Below, in pieces: positions 1 through 9,388 of a stretch of DNA of 64,000 bases. Made by a program: the position numbers and the translations under genes. How positions within the stretch are numbered: position 1 is the first letter of the stretch; every line of letters begins with the position of its first letter. Under the pieces are notes generated by a model that saw only the letters and a program-made list of their open reading frames with translations, ran no database searches and was not told where the DNA came from. Source of the DNA: Pseudomonas izuensis (GTDB lineage Bacteria; Pseudomonadota; Gammaproteobacteria; Pseudomonadales; Pseudomonadaceae); the NCBI RefSeq assembly GCF_009861505.1, contig NZ_WTFT01000007.1, positions 62,001-126,000 on the forward strand, read 5' to 3'.

Positions 1-1681
1 CGGCCCCGCCTTTTTTGCGACCGACCTGCACAAAGGGCTCGAAGATCCTTCCCTGTTGCCCATAGGCAATGCCTTCCCCGTTATCCTCAACACTGATGAT
101 CACCCGCTCGCCATGACGCCGGGCCTGCAAACGTATGAGGCCACCCGAGGCGGTGTGACGCAGCGCATTGTCGAGCAGATTGTCGAGCACCCGGTCCAAT
201 TGCGGCTGATCGGCCTGCAGGCGCGGCAATGGCCCCTGCACTTCCACCAACAGCTCGATGCCCTTTTCCTCGGCACCGCTGGTGAAGCGAATCTGCGCCT
301 GCTCCAGCAAGTCTTCGATGGAACACGGCGCCAGTGTGAGTTTCTGCAATCCGTTCTGATAACGCGAGAAATTCAGCAGGTCGTTGATCAACTGCATCAG
401 GCGCTGCATTTCTTCGTTCACCGTATCCAGCAGATCGGCTTCGCGGGTATCCGGGGCAAAGTGCGCGCGCTCGCGGAACAGGCCGAACGCCATGTGCATG
501 CCGGTAACCGGTGTGCGTAGCTCGTGAGAGGCGCGCAACACGAACTCGCTGCGCACCCGTTCGAATGCCCGCTGTTCGGTAACGTCATGCAACACCATCA
601 CCGCGCCGAGAATATGCCCCTGGGTATGGATGACCGGCGTCAGGCTAAAGGTGAGTAACCGCGTCTCGCCATCGACCTCGATGCTCAAGTCCTCCGGGGC
701 TCGCTCCAGCGTGCCGCCACGCAGTACCAATTGCAGCTGTTCATCGAGCTCGGGACGTTGCAGTGCCACGCCCAGCCCCAGGCCGACCCGGTCGTCATCC
801 CAGCCCAACTGGCGCTGCGCCACCGGGTTGAGGTGTTCCAGACGACCCTGGCGATCGATCATCAGCAAGCCGTCGTCAATACTGTCGAGTACCGCCTGCA
901 AACGCTGCTGACCGGCAAGCAGTTCATCGACATTGGTGGCTTGATGCTCACGCAGCGCTTCGGCCATGATCCCGAAGCGCTTGGTCAACTGGTTCAGCTC
1001 AACCGCCGAGGAGACCGGCAGGGTGACGTCGAAATTGCCCTGGCCGATATTGTCTGCCGCCTGTACCAGAGCCTCGATAGGCTCGCCGATACGCCGGGCG
1101 ATGGCATGGGCGGTCACGAAGCCGATGATCAGCACGGCCAGCCCGACCAGGCCCAACAGCCCGGCAATCAGCAATGCATGTTCGCGGGCCTGGCGCTCGG
1201 TATCGCTGATGCTATCCAGCGCGCGCTTGTGTTCGGCAATCAATCCATTGCGCAGCGCGTTGAATTTTTCGGTGAGTTCATCGTTGCCGCTCAGCACATG
1301 CGTCGTGTCAGGCGAAACTTCATACGCCTTGATAAAGCTCAGATAGTCGGCCTTGGCTTTTTTGAAACCGTATTCGCTGCCCTCGCCCGCCGGCTCCTGG
1401 GCAATGCCTTCCTCCAGTAATTGAAAGTAACGCTGCTTGGAGGCTTCGAAGGCGGAAGCATCACGCTGCTCGCTGAGCATGATGATCAACTGATCACCCA
1501 GCGTTTGACGCAGCTTGAGCCCTATATCCAGGGTGACGAAGTTGTTGCGCACCAGCGCTTCCTGGCTCCCGGCCATTTGCATCACGCTGATCAGCCCGAG
1601 CATCAACCCCAGCAGCGCAACGGTGATCAGCGCGGAAATGCTCAGGAACAACCGGGACCGCAACTTCATCGCCAGTTTCAT
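1..1681 (-). CDS. kinB: Sensor histidine kinase KinB (partial, 3' end outside window)
   Basis: Membrane sensor kinase that pairs with AlgB and, in P. aeruginosa, controls alginate, virulence and envelope-stress traits. The visible 560 codons begin at an ATG 10 nt after the algB stop. An N-terminal TM segment lies near residues 10-33, followed by a periplasmic sensor region, a second TM around 167-190 and a HAMP linker. Then come a PAS-like domain and a HisKA motif ASHELRTP with the phospho-accepting His near residue 386. The HATPase N-box (DNLLDNALRHT) and G1 box (EDNGEGIAYG) are visible before the sequence runs off the edge. Order algB-kinB and close spacing indicate one operon. The family assignment is firm; only the last residues are missing. 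Confidence 0.93.
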   Translation of the reverse strand, partial: MKLAMKLRSRLFLSISALITVALLGLMLGLISVMQMAGSQEALVRNNFVTLDIGLKLRQTLGDQLIIMLSEQRDASAFEASKQRYFQLLEEGIAQEPAGEGSEYGFKKAKADYLSFIKAYEVSPDTTHVLSGNDELTEKFNALRNGLIAEHKRALDSISDTERQAREHALLIAGLLGLVGLAVLIIGFVTAHAIARRIGEPIEALVQAADNIGQGNFDVTLPVSSAVELNQLTKRFGIMAEALREHQATNVDELLAGQQRLQAVLDSIDDGLLMIDRQGRLEHLNPVAQRQLGWDDDRVGLGLGVALQRPELDEQLQLVLRGGTLERAPEDLSIEVDGETRLLTFSLTPVIHTQGHILGAVMVLHDVTEQRAFERVRSEFVLRASHELRTPVTGMHMAFGLFRERAHFAPDTREADLLDTVNEEMQRLMQLINDLLNFSRYQNGLQKLTLAPCSIEDLLEQAQIRFTSGAEEKGIELLVEVQGPLPRLQADQPQLDRVLDNLLDNALRHTASGGLIRLQARRHGERVIISVEDNGEGIAYGQQGRIFEPFVQVGRKKGGA

Positions 1682-1691
1682 CGGTGGCGGC

Positions 1692-3038
1692 TCACAAGTT
1701 GTACTGTTTGCGTTTGCGGTACAGTGTCGAAGCGTCGATACCCAGGGTCTTGGCGGCTTGATCCAGAGTGCCTGCGGTGGCGAGGACAGCGCCGATATGG
1801 GCTTTTTCCAGCTCATCCAGGCTCAAGGCCGCGCCAATGCGCGGCGCATTGTTGACCGGCGTCTCGGCCATGCCCAAGTGGTTGATCTCGACCCGCTCCT
1901 GCGGGCAAATAATGCTCGCACGCTCCACCACGTTGCGCAGTTCGCGAATGTTCCCCGGCCAGCGATAACCCAACAGCGCTTCGCGGGCCTCGTCGCTGAA
2001 CCCCCGGGCCGGGCGTGCATATTCTTTGACAAAGCGCGCCAGAAAGCGGTCGGCAAGGGTGAGAATGTCTTCCCTGCGCTCGCGTAGCGGCGGCAGGTGC
2101 AAGGTGATGACGTTCAGGCGATAGAGCAGGTCTTCACGAAAACGGCCATCGCGGACCATGTCTTCGAGGTTCTGGTTAGTGGCCGCGAGGATGCGCACAT
2201 CGGCGCGACGGGTGACCGGGTCCCCCACGCGTTCGTATTCTTTATCCTGAATGAAACGCAGCAACTTGGGTTGCAAAACCAAGGGAAAATCGCCGATTTC
2301 ATCGAGAAACAGTGTGCCGCCATCAGCCTGATTGACACGACCCAAGGTGCTTTCACTGGCTCCGGTGAACGCTCCGCGACTGTGGCCGAACAGTTCACTT
2401 TCCATGAGTTCGGCGGTCAGCGACGGGCAGTTGATGGTAATGCAGGACTTCTTCGCCCGCTTGCTCCAGCCGTGAATCGCCTGTGACAGCTCGCCTTTAC
2501 CGGTGCCGGACTCGCCGAGTATCAAGATATTGGCATCGGTGCTGGCGACCTGGCGGGCCGTCTCGAGCACCACCTTCATGGCCGGACTATGGGAGTCCAG
2601 GCCATCCTGGGGTTTGCGCACTTCGCCTTCCAGGGCTTCCAGGCGCGCCGACAATTGCCGCACTTCCAACTGCTTGGCAGTGGCCAGACGCAACTGATCG
2701 GGGCTGCACGGCTTGACCAGATAATCGGCAGCACCGGCCTGTATGGCATCGACGGCAGTGTCCACCGCCGAGTGCGCGGTGACGATCACTACGCGCATCC
2801 AGGGCGCTTGAATGCGCATCTGAGCCAACACATCGAGACCGTTGTCCTCACCCAGGCGTAAATCGAGGAAGCACAGGTCGAACACCTGACGTTGCAGCAA
2901 CGCATCGGCCTGGGCAGCGCTGTTGGCGGTTGCCACGCTGTAGCCTTCATCTTCGAGGCAATAACGGAAGGTACGCAGGATGGCGGACTCATCATCCACC
3001 AGAAGAATGCGGCCTTGATGCTCAGTGGCGGATTCCAT
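1692..3038 (-). CDS. algB: NtrC-family response regulator AlgB
   Basis: 448-residue sigma-54-type response regulator, near-identical in layout to P. aeruginosa AlgB. The receiver domain (1-120) has the acidic pocket VDDES and phospho-acceptor D59 in FLDLRLG. The central AAA+ domain has Walker A GESGTGKG and the sigma-54 contact loop GAFTGA. The C-terminus is a Fis-type HTH (LDQAAKTLGIDASTLYRKRK). In P. aeruginosa AlgB activates alginate genes and represses virulence genes under KinB control. It is first in the algB-kinB operon and transcribed leftward. Start ATG at 3038 gives the family's usual N-terminus. Confidence 0.96.
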   Translation of the reverse strand: MESATEHQGRILLVDDESAILRTFRYCLEDEGYSVATANSAAQADALLQRQVFDLCFLDLRLGEDNGLDVLAQMRIQAPWMRVVIVTAHSAVDTAVDAIQAGAADYLVKPCSPDQLRLATAKQLEVRQLSARLEALEGEVRKPQDGLDSHSPAMKVVLETARQVASTDANILILGESGTGKGELSQAIHGWSKRAKKSCITINCPSLTAELMESELFGHSRGAFTGASESTLGRVNQADGGTLFLDEIGDFPLVLQPKLLRFIQDKEYERVGDPVTRRADVRILAATNQNLEDMVRDGRFREDLLYRLNVITLHLPPLRERREDILTLADRFLARFVKEYARPARGFSDEAREALLGYRWPGNIRELRNVVERASIICPQERVEINHLGMAETPVNNAPRIGAALSLDELEKAHIGAVLATAGTLDQAAKTLGIDASTLYRKRKQYNL

Positions 3039-3467
3039 TTTCCTACGCTCCCTAATGAATGATCTTGGTTAGTCTCGGAAAAATCGGGCAAGTTGCATGG
3101 TTCATTCTGATCCATTCCCGTCATGGCAGGTAGTGATCTCCCTGACGCCGGTTTTCCCCTGATTTTTTATGCCTTTTATAGATAGCTGCTTTTCACACGA
3201 CGAGCACGTCCCTTTCTGACAGCTACGCCCTCCTCTCAATTCAAAAATATTGCACTGCATGCCTCGCTGATCGTGCATTACGCACGACTGCCTCATGGCT
3301 CATCGTGCAGGATGCGTCCGAGGGCCCTTGAGGCCCACCTATAACCAATTGATTTTTATAGATTTTATTATGAAAAAAATCTGGCATGGCGACTGCAACG
3401 ACCCAAATATCGCAGGGCAATAAAAAACGCCCTCAAACCGATTACCCCGTGTGGGAGGAGCTTCAGG
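3039..3467. other. Intergenic region upstream of algB
   Basis: About 430 bp without a convincing gene between algB (leftward) and a small membrane-protein gene (rightward). It must hold both divergent promoters. An AT-rich patch around 3350-3380 is the most promoter-like part. I could not identify a specific operator. Confidence 0.5.
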
Positions 3468-3752
3468 ATGAATCGCCAACGTGCCACCCCATTGCATCTC
3501 TCGCCACTGCTTCTGCGCCAAGGTTTGTTTGCCGTACTGGCACTGTTGATCACGTTGATCGGCGGCCAACAGTTCATGCGCTGGGAGCAGAGTCAGCAGC
3601 AAGAAGGGCCTAGCGTGTCGTTTCAGCACCCGACCCAAACCCACTTTAGCGCCGCCGGCAGCGGCATGGCCGACAACACTTCGATGCGAATGATGGACGT
3701 CGACCAACACCAGGCAAATGAAATGCCTCGTCAGGAGCGCTGGGTGTTCTAA
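3468..3752 (+). CDS. Small conserved membrane protein, unknown function
   Basis: 94-residue protein with one predicted TM helix near residues 17-33 (GLFAVLALLITLIGG), a short basic N-terminus and a polar, Gln/Met-rich C-terminal tail that probably faces the periplasm. GGAGG sits 8 nt before the ATG. It precedes the DUF1328 gene in the same direction by about 70 bp and may share its transcript. I recognise no named family. Its position between algB and gltP matches small uncharacterised genes found there in other Pseudomonas. Confidence 0.65.
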   Translation: MNRQRATPLHLSPLLLRQGLFAVLALLITLIGGQQFMRWEQSQQQEGPSVSFQHPTQTHFSAAGSGMADNTSMRMMDVDQHQANEMPRQERWVF

Positions 3753-3821
3753 GTACACACACTTGGCGCGCTCAATGCGCCGGGAATCGCACCTCTGATC
3801 ACAAGCGTAAGGAGAATCACC

Positions 3822-3986
3822 ATGTTGAGCTGGGCAATCACATTCTTGATCATTGCCATTGTCGCCGCCGTACTGGGCTTCGGTGGTATCGCGGGCACCG
3901 CCACGGGTATCGCCAAGATTCTCTTTGTCGTGTTCCTGGTGATGTTCATTGCTTCCTTCTTCTTTGGCCGTCGCGGCCGAAGCTGA
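3822..3986 (+). CDS. DUF1328 (YtjA-type) small membrane protein
   Basis: 54-residue protein below most gene-caller limits. It starts [15 protein letters not shown] and ends in FFFGRRGRS. It has the two hydrophobic segments joined by the [14 protein letters not shown] turn that define DUF1328/YtjA. RBS AAGGAG lies about 9 nt upstream. Function is unknown; homologues are abundant, often stress-induced, inner-membrane miniproteins. Confidence 0.88.
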   Translation: MLSWAITFLIIAIVAAVLGFGGIAGTATGIAKILFVVFLVMFIASFFFGRRGRS

Positions 3987-4885
3987 ACATAAGCGTTCAG
4001 GTAAAGACTCTGGCAGCCGCCCGACTGTTGGGCGGTGCTGCCCCAAATGCAGGCGCCGTGGCGATTGCCGCCATTGACGGGCAGTCACACGACCGATTCC
4101 TCGGCAAACCGGACCAGGGTCTGCAGGAATTGTTGATGGAGAAGTTAAAGACGGACCGGAACTGGTACTGATTTCAGATACACGAAAGGAGCCATCGCTT
4201 CTTTCCCCTGCGCCCACCCGAGGAAGGTCGGCGCATGACCAAGGGGTCGGGACGTTCTGCCTGTTTCAGGGGCGGAGTGACCTACGGGTACAGGGAGTGC
4301 CTGCGCAAGGGCCGGGTCAGGAAAGCTACGTCGCAAGTTCGCCGGTCAAACATGACCCGACGAACTTGCGAAGGGCTTCTATATGCAAACCGTTGAATTA
4401 GAGCGATCCATCCTATTCGTCCCCTCCTCTCGATAAACCGGCCGCCTTTTCCGGGAAAGTGCTTTTCCCGGTGACTCGCCAGCGACCGTATATCGAGAAA
4501 AATTGCCCGTCTTTTGCCGGGAATTCTTCCCGTACGCGGCGTGATTTTCCTGAAATTCCCGTCGAATCCGACTGATCAAAAAACACTCAATCTGCGCTGT
4601 GATGGCCGGTACACGGCACTTATGCCTGCCGAAATGTCATATTCGAACCGTTTGCGACGTCGGTTTTAGTTAAAAAACCTCATGCCGATTCGGCATAGGG
4701 TAGGCGTTTACGGCATTAGACGTCGCTTCCTTGCATCGGAATAGTTGCGCCTTTTTTCGCCTGCCAGAGAGCTATCAACAAACGCTCCGGGGCTCCTTAT
4801 ACGGGGGCAGATGCACACGACTTTTGCGCCACAAGCGCTCCAGTTCTCGCATCTGCCCGAGTCAAACTGAAGTAAGGGTAAAGAT
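3987..4885. other. 900-bp gene-poor region upstream of gltP, with a possible short ORF
   Basis: No confident gene. A frame open to a TGA at 4169-4171 would encode a tail ending EKLKTDRNWY, but it lacks a good ATG and RBS, so it is either a remnant or a small gene with an unusual start. Inverted repeats occur at 4015-4037 (GCCGCCC/GGGCGGT-type arms) and 4451-4471 (CCGGGAAA...TTTCCCGG). A perfect palindrome lies at 4682-4696. The long leader suggests complex control of gltP or an unannotated small RNA. Confidence 0.4.
4682..4696. promoter_or_regulatory. Palindromic operator candidate upstream of gltP
   Basis: ATGCCGATTCGGCAT is a perfect 15-nt palindrome 190 bp before the gltP start. It is in an AT-rich, promoter-like stretch. 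The cognate regulator is unknown. Confidence 0.35.
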
Positions 4886-6217
4886 ATGAAGAAGGCAAAG
4901 CTTAGCCTCGCCTGGCAGATCCTCATCGGTCTGGTATTGGGGATTGCAATCGGTGCGCTGCTCAACCATTTCAGTGCCGAGAAAGCCTGGTGGATCAGCA
5001 ATATCCTGCAACCGGCAGGCGATATCTTTATCCGTCTGATCAAGATGATCGTGATCCCGATCGTGATTTCCTCGCTGGTTGTCGGTATTGCCGGCGTTGG
5101 CGATGCGAAGAAGCTGGGTAGCATTGGCCTGAAAACCATCGTCTACTTTGAAATCGTCACCACCATCGCCATCGTCGTCGGCCTGCTGCTGGCCAACCTG
5201 TTCCATCCGGGTGCCGGCATCGACATGAGCACCCTGGGTACCGTGGACATCTCCAAGTACCAGGCAACGGCGGCCGAGGTTCAGCATGAACACGCGTTCA
5301 TCGAAACCATCCTCAACCTGATCCCGTCCAACATCTTCGCGGCCATGGCCCGCGGCGAAATGCTGCCGATCATCTTCTTCTCCGTGCTGTTCGGTCTCGG
5401 CCTGTCGAGCCTCAAGCCCGAGTTGCGCGATCCGCTGGTGACGATGTTCCAGGGTGTATCGGAAAGCATGTTCAAGGTCACTCACATGATCATGAACTAC
5501 GCCCCGATTGGCGTATTCGCACTGATCGCGGTGACCGTGGCCAACTTCGGCTTCGCCTCGCTGCTGCCGCTGGCGAAACTGGTAATCCTGGTTTACTTCG
5601 CCATTGCCTTCTTCGCGTTCGTGGTACTGGGCCTGATCGCCCGCCTGTTCGGCTTCTCGGTGATCAAACTGATGCGCATCTTCAAGGATGAGCTGGTGTT
5701 GGCCTACTCCACCGCCTCCTCCGAAACCGTGTTGCCACGCGTGATCGAGAAGATGGAAGCCTACGGTGCGCCGAAAGCCATTTGCAGCTTCGTGGTGCCG
5801 ACCGGTTACTCGTTCAACCTCGACGGTTCGACCCTGTACCAAAGCATCGCAGCCATCTTTATCGCCCAGCTGTACGGCATCGACCTGTCGATCAGCCAGC
5901 AACTGCTGCTGGTCCTGACCCTGATGGTCACTTCCAAAGGCATCGCCGGTGTGCCGGGCGTGTCCTTCGTGGTGCTGCTGGCCACCCTGGGTAGCGTGGG
6001 TATTCCACTGGAAGGCCTGGCGTTCATCGCCGGTGTCGACCGCGTCATGGACATGGCCCGTACCGCGCTGAACGTAATCGGCAACGCCCTGGCCGTGCTG
6101 GTCGTCTCCCGCTGGGAAGGCATGTACGACGAGGCCAAGGGCCAGCGCTACTGGAATTCCCTGCCGCACTGGCGCAGCAAAGAGAAGCTGCCGGCTGGCG
6201 AGACTTCCAGCAACTAA
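4886..6217 (+). CDS. gltP: Glutamate/aspartate:proton symporter GltP
   Basis: 443-residue inner-membrane dicarboxylate/amino acid:cation symporter (DAACS family) importing glutamate and aspartate. The family signatures are present: the serine-rich re-entrant loop (STASSETVLPRV), the PTGYSFNLDGSTLY helix and the conserved GIAGVPGVSFVVL and DRVMDMARTALNVIGN substrate-binding segments. A GTAAGGGTAAAG RBS region precedes the ATG. Monocistronic, with a REPIN after it. In PAO1 gltP is likewise close to algB. Confidence 0.95.
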   Translation: MKKAKLSLAWQILIGLVLGIAIGALLNHFSAEKAWWISNILQPAGDIFIRLIKMIVIPIVISSLVVGIAGVGDAKKLGSIGLKTIVYFEIVTTIAIVVGLLLANLFHPGAGIDMSTLGTVDISKYQATAAEVQHEHAFIETILNLIPSNIFAAMARGEMLPIIFFSVLFGLGLSSLKPELRDPLVTMFQGVSESMFKVTHMIMNYAPIGVFALIAVTVANFGFASLLPLAKLVILVYFAIAFFAFVVLGLIARLFGFSVIKLMRIFKDELVLAYSTASSETVLPRVIEKMEAYGAPKAICSFVVPTGYSFNLDGSTLYQSIAAIFIAQLYGIDLSISQQLLLVLTLMVTSKGIAGVPGVSFVVLLATLGSVGIPLEGLAFIAGVDRVMDMARTALNVIGNALAVLVVSRWEGMYDEAKGQRYWNSLPHWRSKEKLPAGETSSN

Positions 6218-6242
6218 TCAAGGCTTGTGGGAATTGGCTTTT

Positions 6243-6334
6243 CTGTGGGAGCGAGCCTGCTCGCGATAGCGGTGTATCAAACAACATAGATGTTGAATGT
6301 GCCGCCCTCATCGCGAGCAGGCTCACTCCCACAG
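6243..6334. repeat. REPIN 1 (paired inverted REP)
   Basis: Two REP arms of the GTGGGAGCGAGCCTGCTCGCGAT type face each other, separated by about 42 bp, after gltP. This is a typical Pseudomonas REP doublet. Confidence 0.9.
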
Positions 6335-6464
6335 GGGTTTTGGGTCATACCCCAAAATCCCAATTGCCCTCCACACACACGCCAACCAAACCCCGGAGAA
6401 ATCCGGGGTTTGTCGTTTCTGGCCACCCCGCTATCATTCGCCCATCTTTTGGGGGATTTGACTG

Positions 6465-7694
6465 ATGCTTAATGGCCTGTGGCTTGGCTTCTTCATCGTG
6501 GCCGCCGTGTCGGCGCTGGCGCAATGGCTGATCGGTGGCAACGCCGGGATCTTCGCAGCGATGGTGGAAAGCATTTTCGCCATGGCCAAGTTGTCGGTCG
6601 AAGTCATGGTCCTGCTGTTCGGCACCCTCACCCTCTGGCTGGGTTTTCTGCGGATCGCCGAGAAAGCCGGGATCGTCGAGTGGCTGGCAAAAGCGCTTGG
6701 GCCGTTGTTTCTTCGGTTGATGCCGGAAGTGCCGCCCGGCCACCCGGCCATCGGCCTGATCACCCTGAACTTCGCCGCCAATGGCCTGGGCCTGGACAAC
6801 GCCGCCACGCCCATCGGCCTGAAGGCCATGAAAGCCCTGCAGGAGCTCAACCCCAGCGACACCATCGCCAGTAATGCGCAGATCCTGTTCCTGGTGCTCA
6901 ACGCTTCATCCCTGACCCTGCTGCCGGTCACGATCTTCATGTACCGCGCCCAACAAGGCGCGCCCGACCCGACCCTGGTGTTCCTGCCAATCCTGCTGGC
7001 CACCAGCTGTTCGACCATCGTGGGCTTCCTGTCCGTAGCCGTCATGCAACGCCTGCGCGTCTGGGACCCGGTGGTACTGGCCTATTTGATTCCCGGTGCC
7101 CTCGCCCTCGGTGGTTTCATGGCGCTGCTGGCAACGCTCTCGGCCAGCGCGCTGGCCGGTTTGTCGTCGATTCTCGGCAACTTGACGCTATTTGGCTTGA
7201 TCATGCTGTTTCTGGTGATTGGTGCACTGCGCAAGGTGAAGGTTTACGAGGCATTCGTCGAAGGTGCCAAGGAAGGTTTCGACGTGGCGAAGAACCTGCT
7301 GCCGTATCTGGTGGCGATGCTTTGCGCCGTCGGCGTACTGCGGGCCTCCGGGGCACTGGATTTCGGCCTGGACGGGATTCGTCACCTGGTGGAATGGGCC
7401 GGTTGGGATACACGCTTTGTCGATGCGCTGCCGACAGCGATGGTCAAGCCTTTCTCCGGCAGCGCCGCCCGGGCGATGCTGATCGAAACCATGAAAACGT
7501 CCGGCGTGGACAGCTTTCCGGCGCTGGTAGCGGCGACGATTCAAGGCAGTACCGAAACCACGTTCTATGTACTGGCGGTGTATTTCGGCGCGGTGGGCAT
7601 CCAGCGCGCGCGGCATGCGGTGGGGTGTGCGTTGCTGGCGGAACTGGCGGGTGTGTTGGGCGCGATAGGCGTCTGCTACTGGTTCTTCGGCTAA
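6465..7694 (+). CDS. SpmA/SpmB-type nucleoside-recognition (Gate) domain membrane protein
   Basis: 409-residue polytopic protein with two Gate/nucleoside-recognition domains, equivalent to a natural fusion of spore maturation proteins SpmA (about 1-200) and SpmB (about 230-409). Conserved features are the NFAANGLGLDNAATPIGLKAM and PFSGSAARAMLIE segments and the C-terminal QGSTETTFYVLAVYFG block. The transported substrate is unknown. It follows gltP after a REPIN with no obvious shared promoter. Confidence 0.85.
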   Translation: MLNGLWLGFFIVAAVSALAQWLIGGNAGIFAAMVESIFAMAKLSVEVMVLLFGTLTLWLGFLRIAEKAGIVEWLAKALGPLFLRLMPEVPPGHPAIGLITLNFAANGLGLDNAATPIGLKAMKALQELNPSDTIASNAQILFLVLNASSLTLLPVTIFMYRAQQGAPDPTLVFLPILLATSCSTIVGFLSVAVMQRLRVWDPVVLAYLIPGALALGGFMALLATLSASALAGLSSILGNLTLFGLIMLFLVIGALRKVKVYEAFVEGAKEGFDVAKNLLPYLVAMLCAVGVLRASGALDFGLDGIRHLVEWAGWDTRFVDALPTAMVKPFSGSAARAMLIETMKTSGVDSFPALVAATIQGSTETTFYVLAVYFGAVGIQRARHAVGCALLAELAGVLGAIGVCYWFFG

Positions 7695-7706
7695 ACGAAA
7701 ACGACT

Positions 7707-7810
7707 CCTGTAGGAGCGAGCCTGCTCGCGAAAAACGCAAGGGCGCCGCTGACCATCTGGTTTTACGCGTTATCGTTAACGACCATCGCGAGCAAGCTCG
7801 CTCCTACAGG
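7707..7810. repeat. REPIN 2
   Basis: Facing REP arms (CCTGTAGGAGCGAGCCTGC... and ...GCAAGCTCGCTCCTACAGG) lie between two convergent genes. Confidence 0.9.
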
Positions 7811-7825
7811 GAAATGTGCAGGGCT

Positions 7826-8452
7826 TCAGGGTCTTGGTGGCGGCGCGAGTTTCTGTCCTTGCTCCACCGCCCAGGTCACCACCTGCGCCGTCAGTTGATC
7901 ATTGGCCTGGCCAAACCCGGCCACCACCGCCGGGACCTTCACGTCGCTCAGCGGCTGGCGCACTTCAAAGCGTTTACTGGCGAGGATTCGCTGGTCATAG
8001 CCACGTACCAACACCGCATCCAGGCGCACCACCACGCCAGCGCTGGTGCCCTGGTACTCGGTCTGGAACGCCTGCAAGCTGCCGCCCAGCTCCAGGTCTG
8101 CCTGGAAGTTGCTGTCGTCGGTACTGAGCAACGTCACCCGACCATCGCGCTGGAAACCATCCAGCAGACGATTACGCAGCAGGACGGGTGCCGGGTCACT
8201 CCAACGCGAGCCCTTGTAGCTGCTGATCACGTCACCCTGGGAGATGACGGCAATGTTCGGCTTGTTCAACGCCTCGCTGGCCTGGGGTTTGTTCAAACGC
8301 AAAGACCAGCGTTGCGGCGTGCCATGGCTGGCGGCTATGGCGCTCTGCGCCGAGGGCAATCGATACAGGTCGAACGGCTCGGGTTCGGGCAGGATCGAGC
8401 AGGCGCCGAGCAGCGTGAAGCTGGCGAGGAGGGCAAGGCGGGGCAGCTTCAT
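7826..8452 (-). CDS. ABC-transport auxiliary lipoprotein (PqiC/Mla-like)
   Basis: 208-residue lipoprotein with a type II signal peptide and lipobox LLGAC, so the mature protein starts at Cys18. The rest fits the ABC-type transport auxiliary component family (PqiC-like), which anchors MCE transport systems to the outer membrane. It is the last gene of a four-gene operon and overlaps the MCE gene by 4 nt, which supports a role in phospholipid or other lipid traffic across the periplasm. Confidence 0.88.
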   Translation of the reverse strand: MKLPRLALLASFTLLGACSILPEPEPFDLYRLPSAQSAIAASHGTPQRWSLRLNKPQASEALNKPNIAVISQGDVISSYKGSRWSDPAPVLLRNRLLDGFQRDGRVTLLSTDDSNFQADLELGGSLQAFQTEYQGTSAGVVVRLDAVLVRGYDQRILASKRFEVRQPLSDVKVPAVVAGFGQANDQLTAQVVTWAVEQGQKLAPPPRP

Positions 8453-9387
8453 GGGGTGAATTCCTTGTGCTTGTCACTGCCCAGCAGGTAACCGCTGGGG
8501 TCGGCTTCCAGGCGTTTGGAGATCGCCCGCAACGAAGTCAGGGTTTCACGCAACTCCCGCACCGCCGGAGCCAGGCCATTGATGCCTTGCATGCCACTGT
8601 TGAGCGAATCCTGATTGGTAGTGAGCAACTGATTGATCGTCGCACTGCTCTGCTCCAGGGACTTCATCGCCTGCTGGGCACTGCCGAACATCTGCTTGCC
8701 CTGATCGTTGAGCAAGCCGTTGGCGTTACGCATCAGCGCCGAGGTCTGCTCCATCATGGTACCGGCTTGTTTGCCCACCACCGCCAGTTGCTGGATCGCC
8801 TGACGGATATCCCCACGCTGATCGGCAATGACCCCCGTGGTTTGCTCCAGATGCTCAAGGGTTTTGCTGATGTGTTCGATGTTTTGCGTCGAAAACAACA
8901 GGTTGGCGTTTTGCATCAGCGTGTTTACCCCGGACAACAAATCATTGCTGTCGTTGATCAAACGAGCGATGGGCGAGGGCATGGCAACGATCACCGGCAG
9001 CTTGCCGTCCTTACCCTTGAGCGCCGGGCTCTGCGGTGTGCCGCCACTGAGCTGGATGATCGACGTACCGGTGACGCCGGTCAGCGCCAGTTTGGCCTGG
9101 GTATCCTCCTTGACCGGTGTATCACCGGCCAGGCGAATCCGCGCCAGCACCCGACGCGGATCTTCCGGGTCCAGGCGCAGCAACACTACATCGCCAACCT
9201 TGATCCCGCTGTATTGCACGGAGCTGCCGTTGGAGAGGCCGCTGACCGCTTCGTTGAACACCACTTCGTAATCCTTGAACTCGGTGTCGACACTGGACTT
9301 GGCCAGCCACAGGCCGAAGAGCAGGGCACCTGCCACCACAATAACGGTGAACAGGCCAATCAACACATGATGGGCTCGGGTTTCCAC
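8449..9387 (-). CDS. MCE-domain (MlaD family) lipid-transport protein
   Basis: 312-residue periplasmic substrate-binding component. One N-terminal TM (VLIGLFTVIVVAGALLFGLWL) anchors it to the inner membrane. The MCE domain follows (about 40-120, YSGIKVGDVVLLRLDP, TGVTGTSIIQLSGG), then a long helical region rich in Gln/Asn that probably forms the hydrophobic tunnel. It lies 1 nt after the ATPase gene and overlaps the lipoprotein gene. Confidence 0.9.
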   Translation of the reverse strand: METRAHHVLIGLFTVIVVAGALLFGLWLAKSSVDTEFKDYEVVFNEAVSGLSNGSSVQYSGIKVGDVVLLRLDPEDPRRVLARIRLAGDTPVKEDTQAKLALTGVTGTSIIQLSGGTPQSPALKGKDGKLPVIVAMPSPIARLINDSNDLLSGVNTLMQNANLLFSTQNIEHISKTLEHLEQTTGVIADQRGDIRQAIQQLAVVGKQAGTMMEQTSALMRNANGLLNDQGKQMFGSAQQAMKSLEQSSATINQLLTTNQDSLNSGMQGINGLAPAVRELRETLTSLRAISKRLEADPSGYLLGSDKHKEFTP

Positions 9388-9388
9388 G

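Noticed and set aside
4015..4037. Terminator after the DUF1328 gene
   Set aside because: A good stem exists but no T-run follows, and it overlaps a possible open frame.
4610..4630. Possible sigma-54 (-24/-12) promoter before gltP
   Set aside because: A GG...GC pair is present but the spacing is one base too long, so it does not fit the consensus.
4862..6169. 435-codon minus-strand frame opposite gltP
   Set aside because: It is the antisense of an intact transporter gene, His/Gln/Asp-rich with no domain; a codon-bias shadow.
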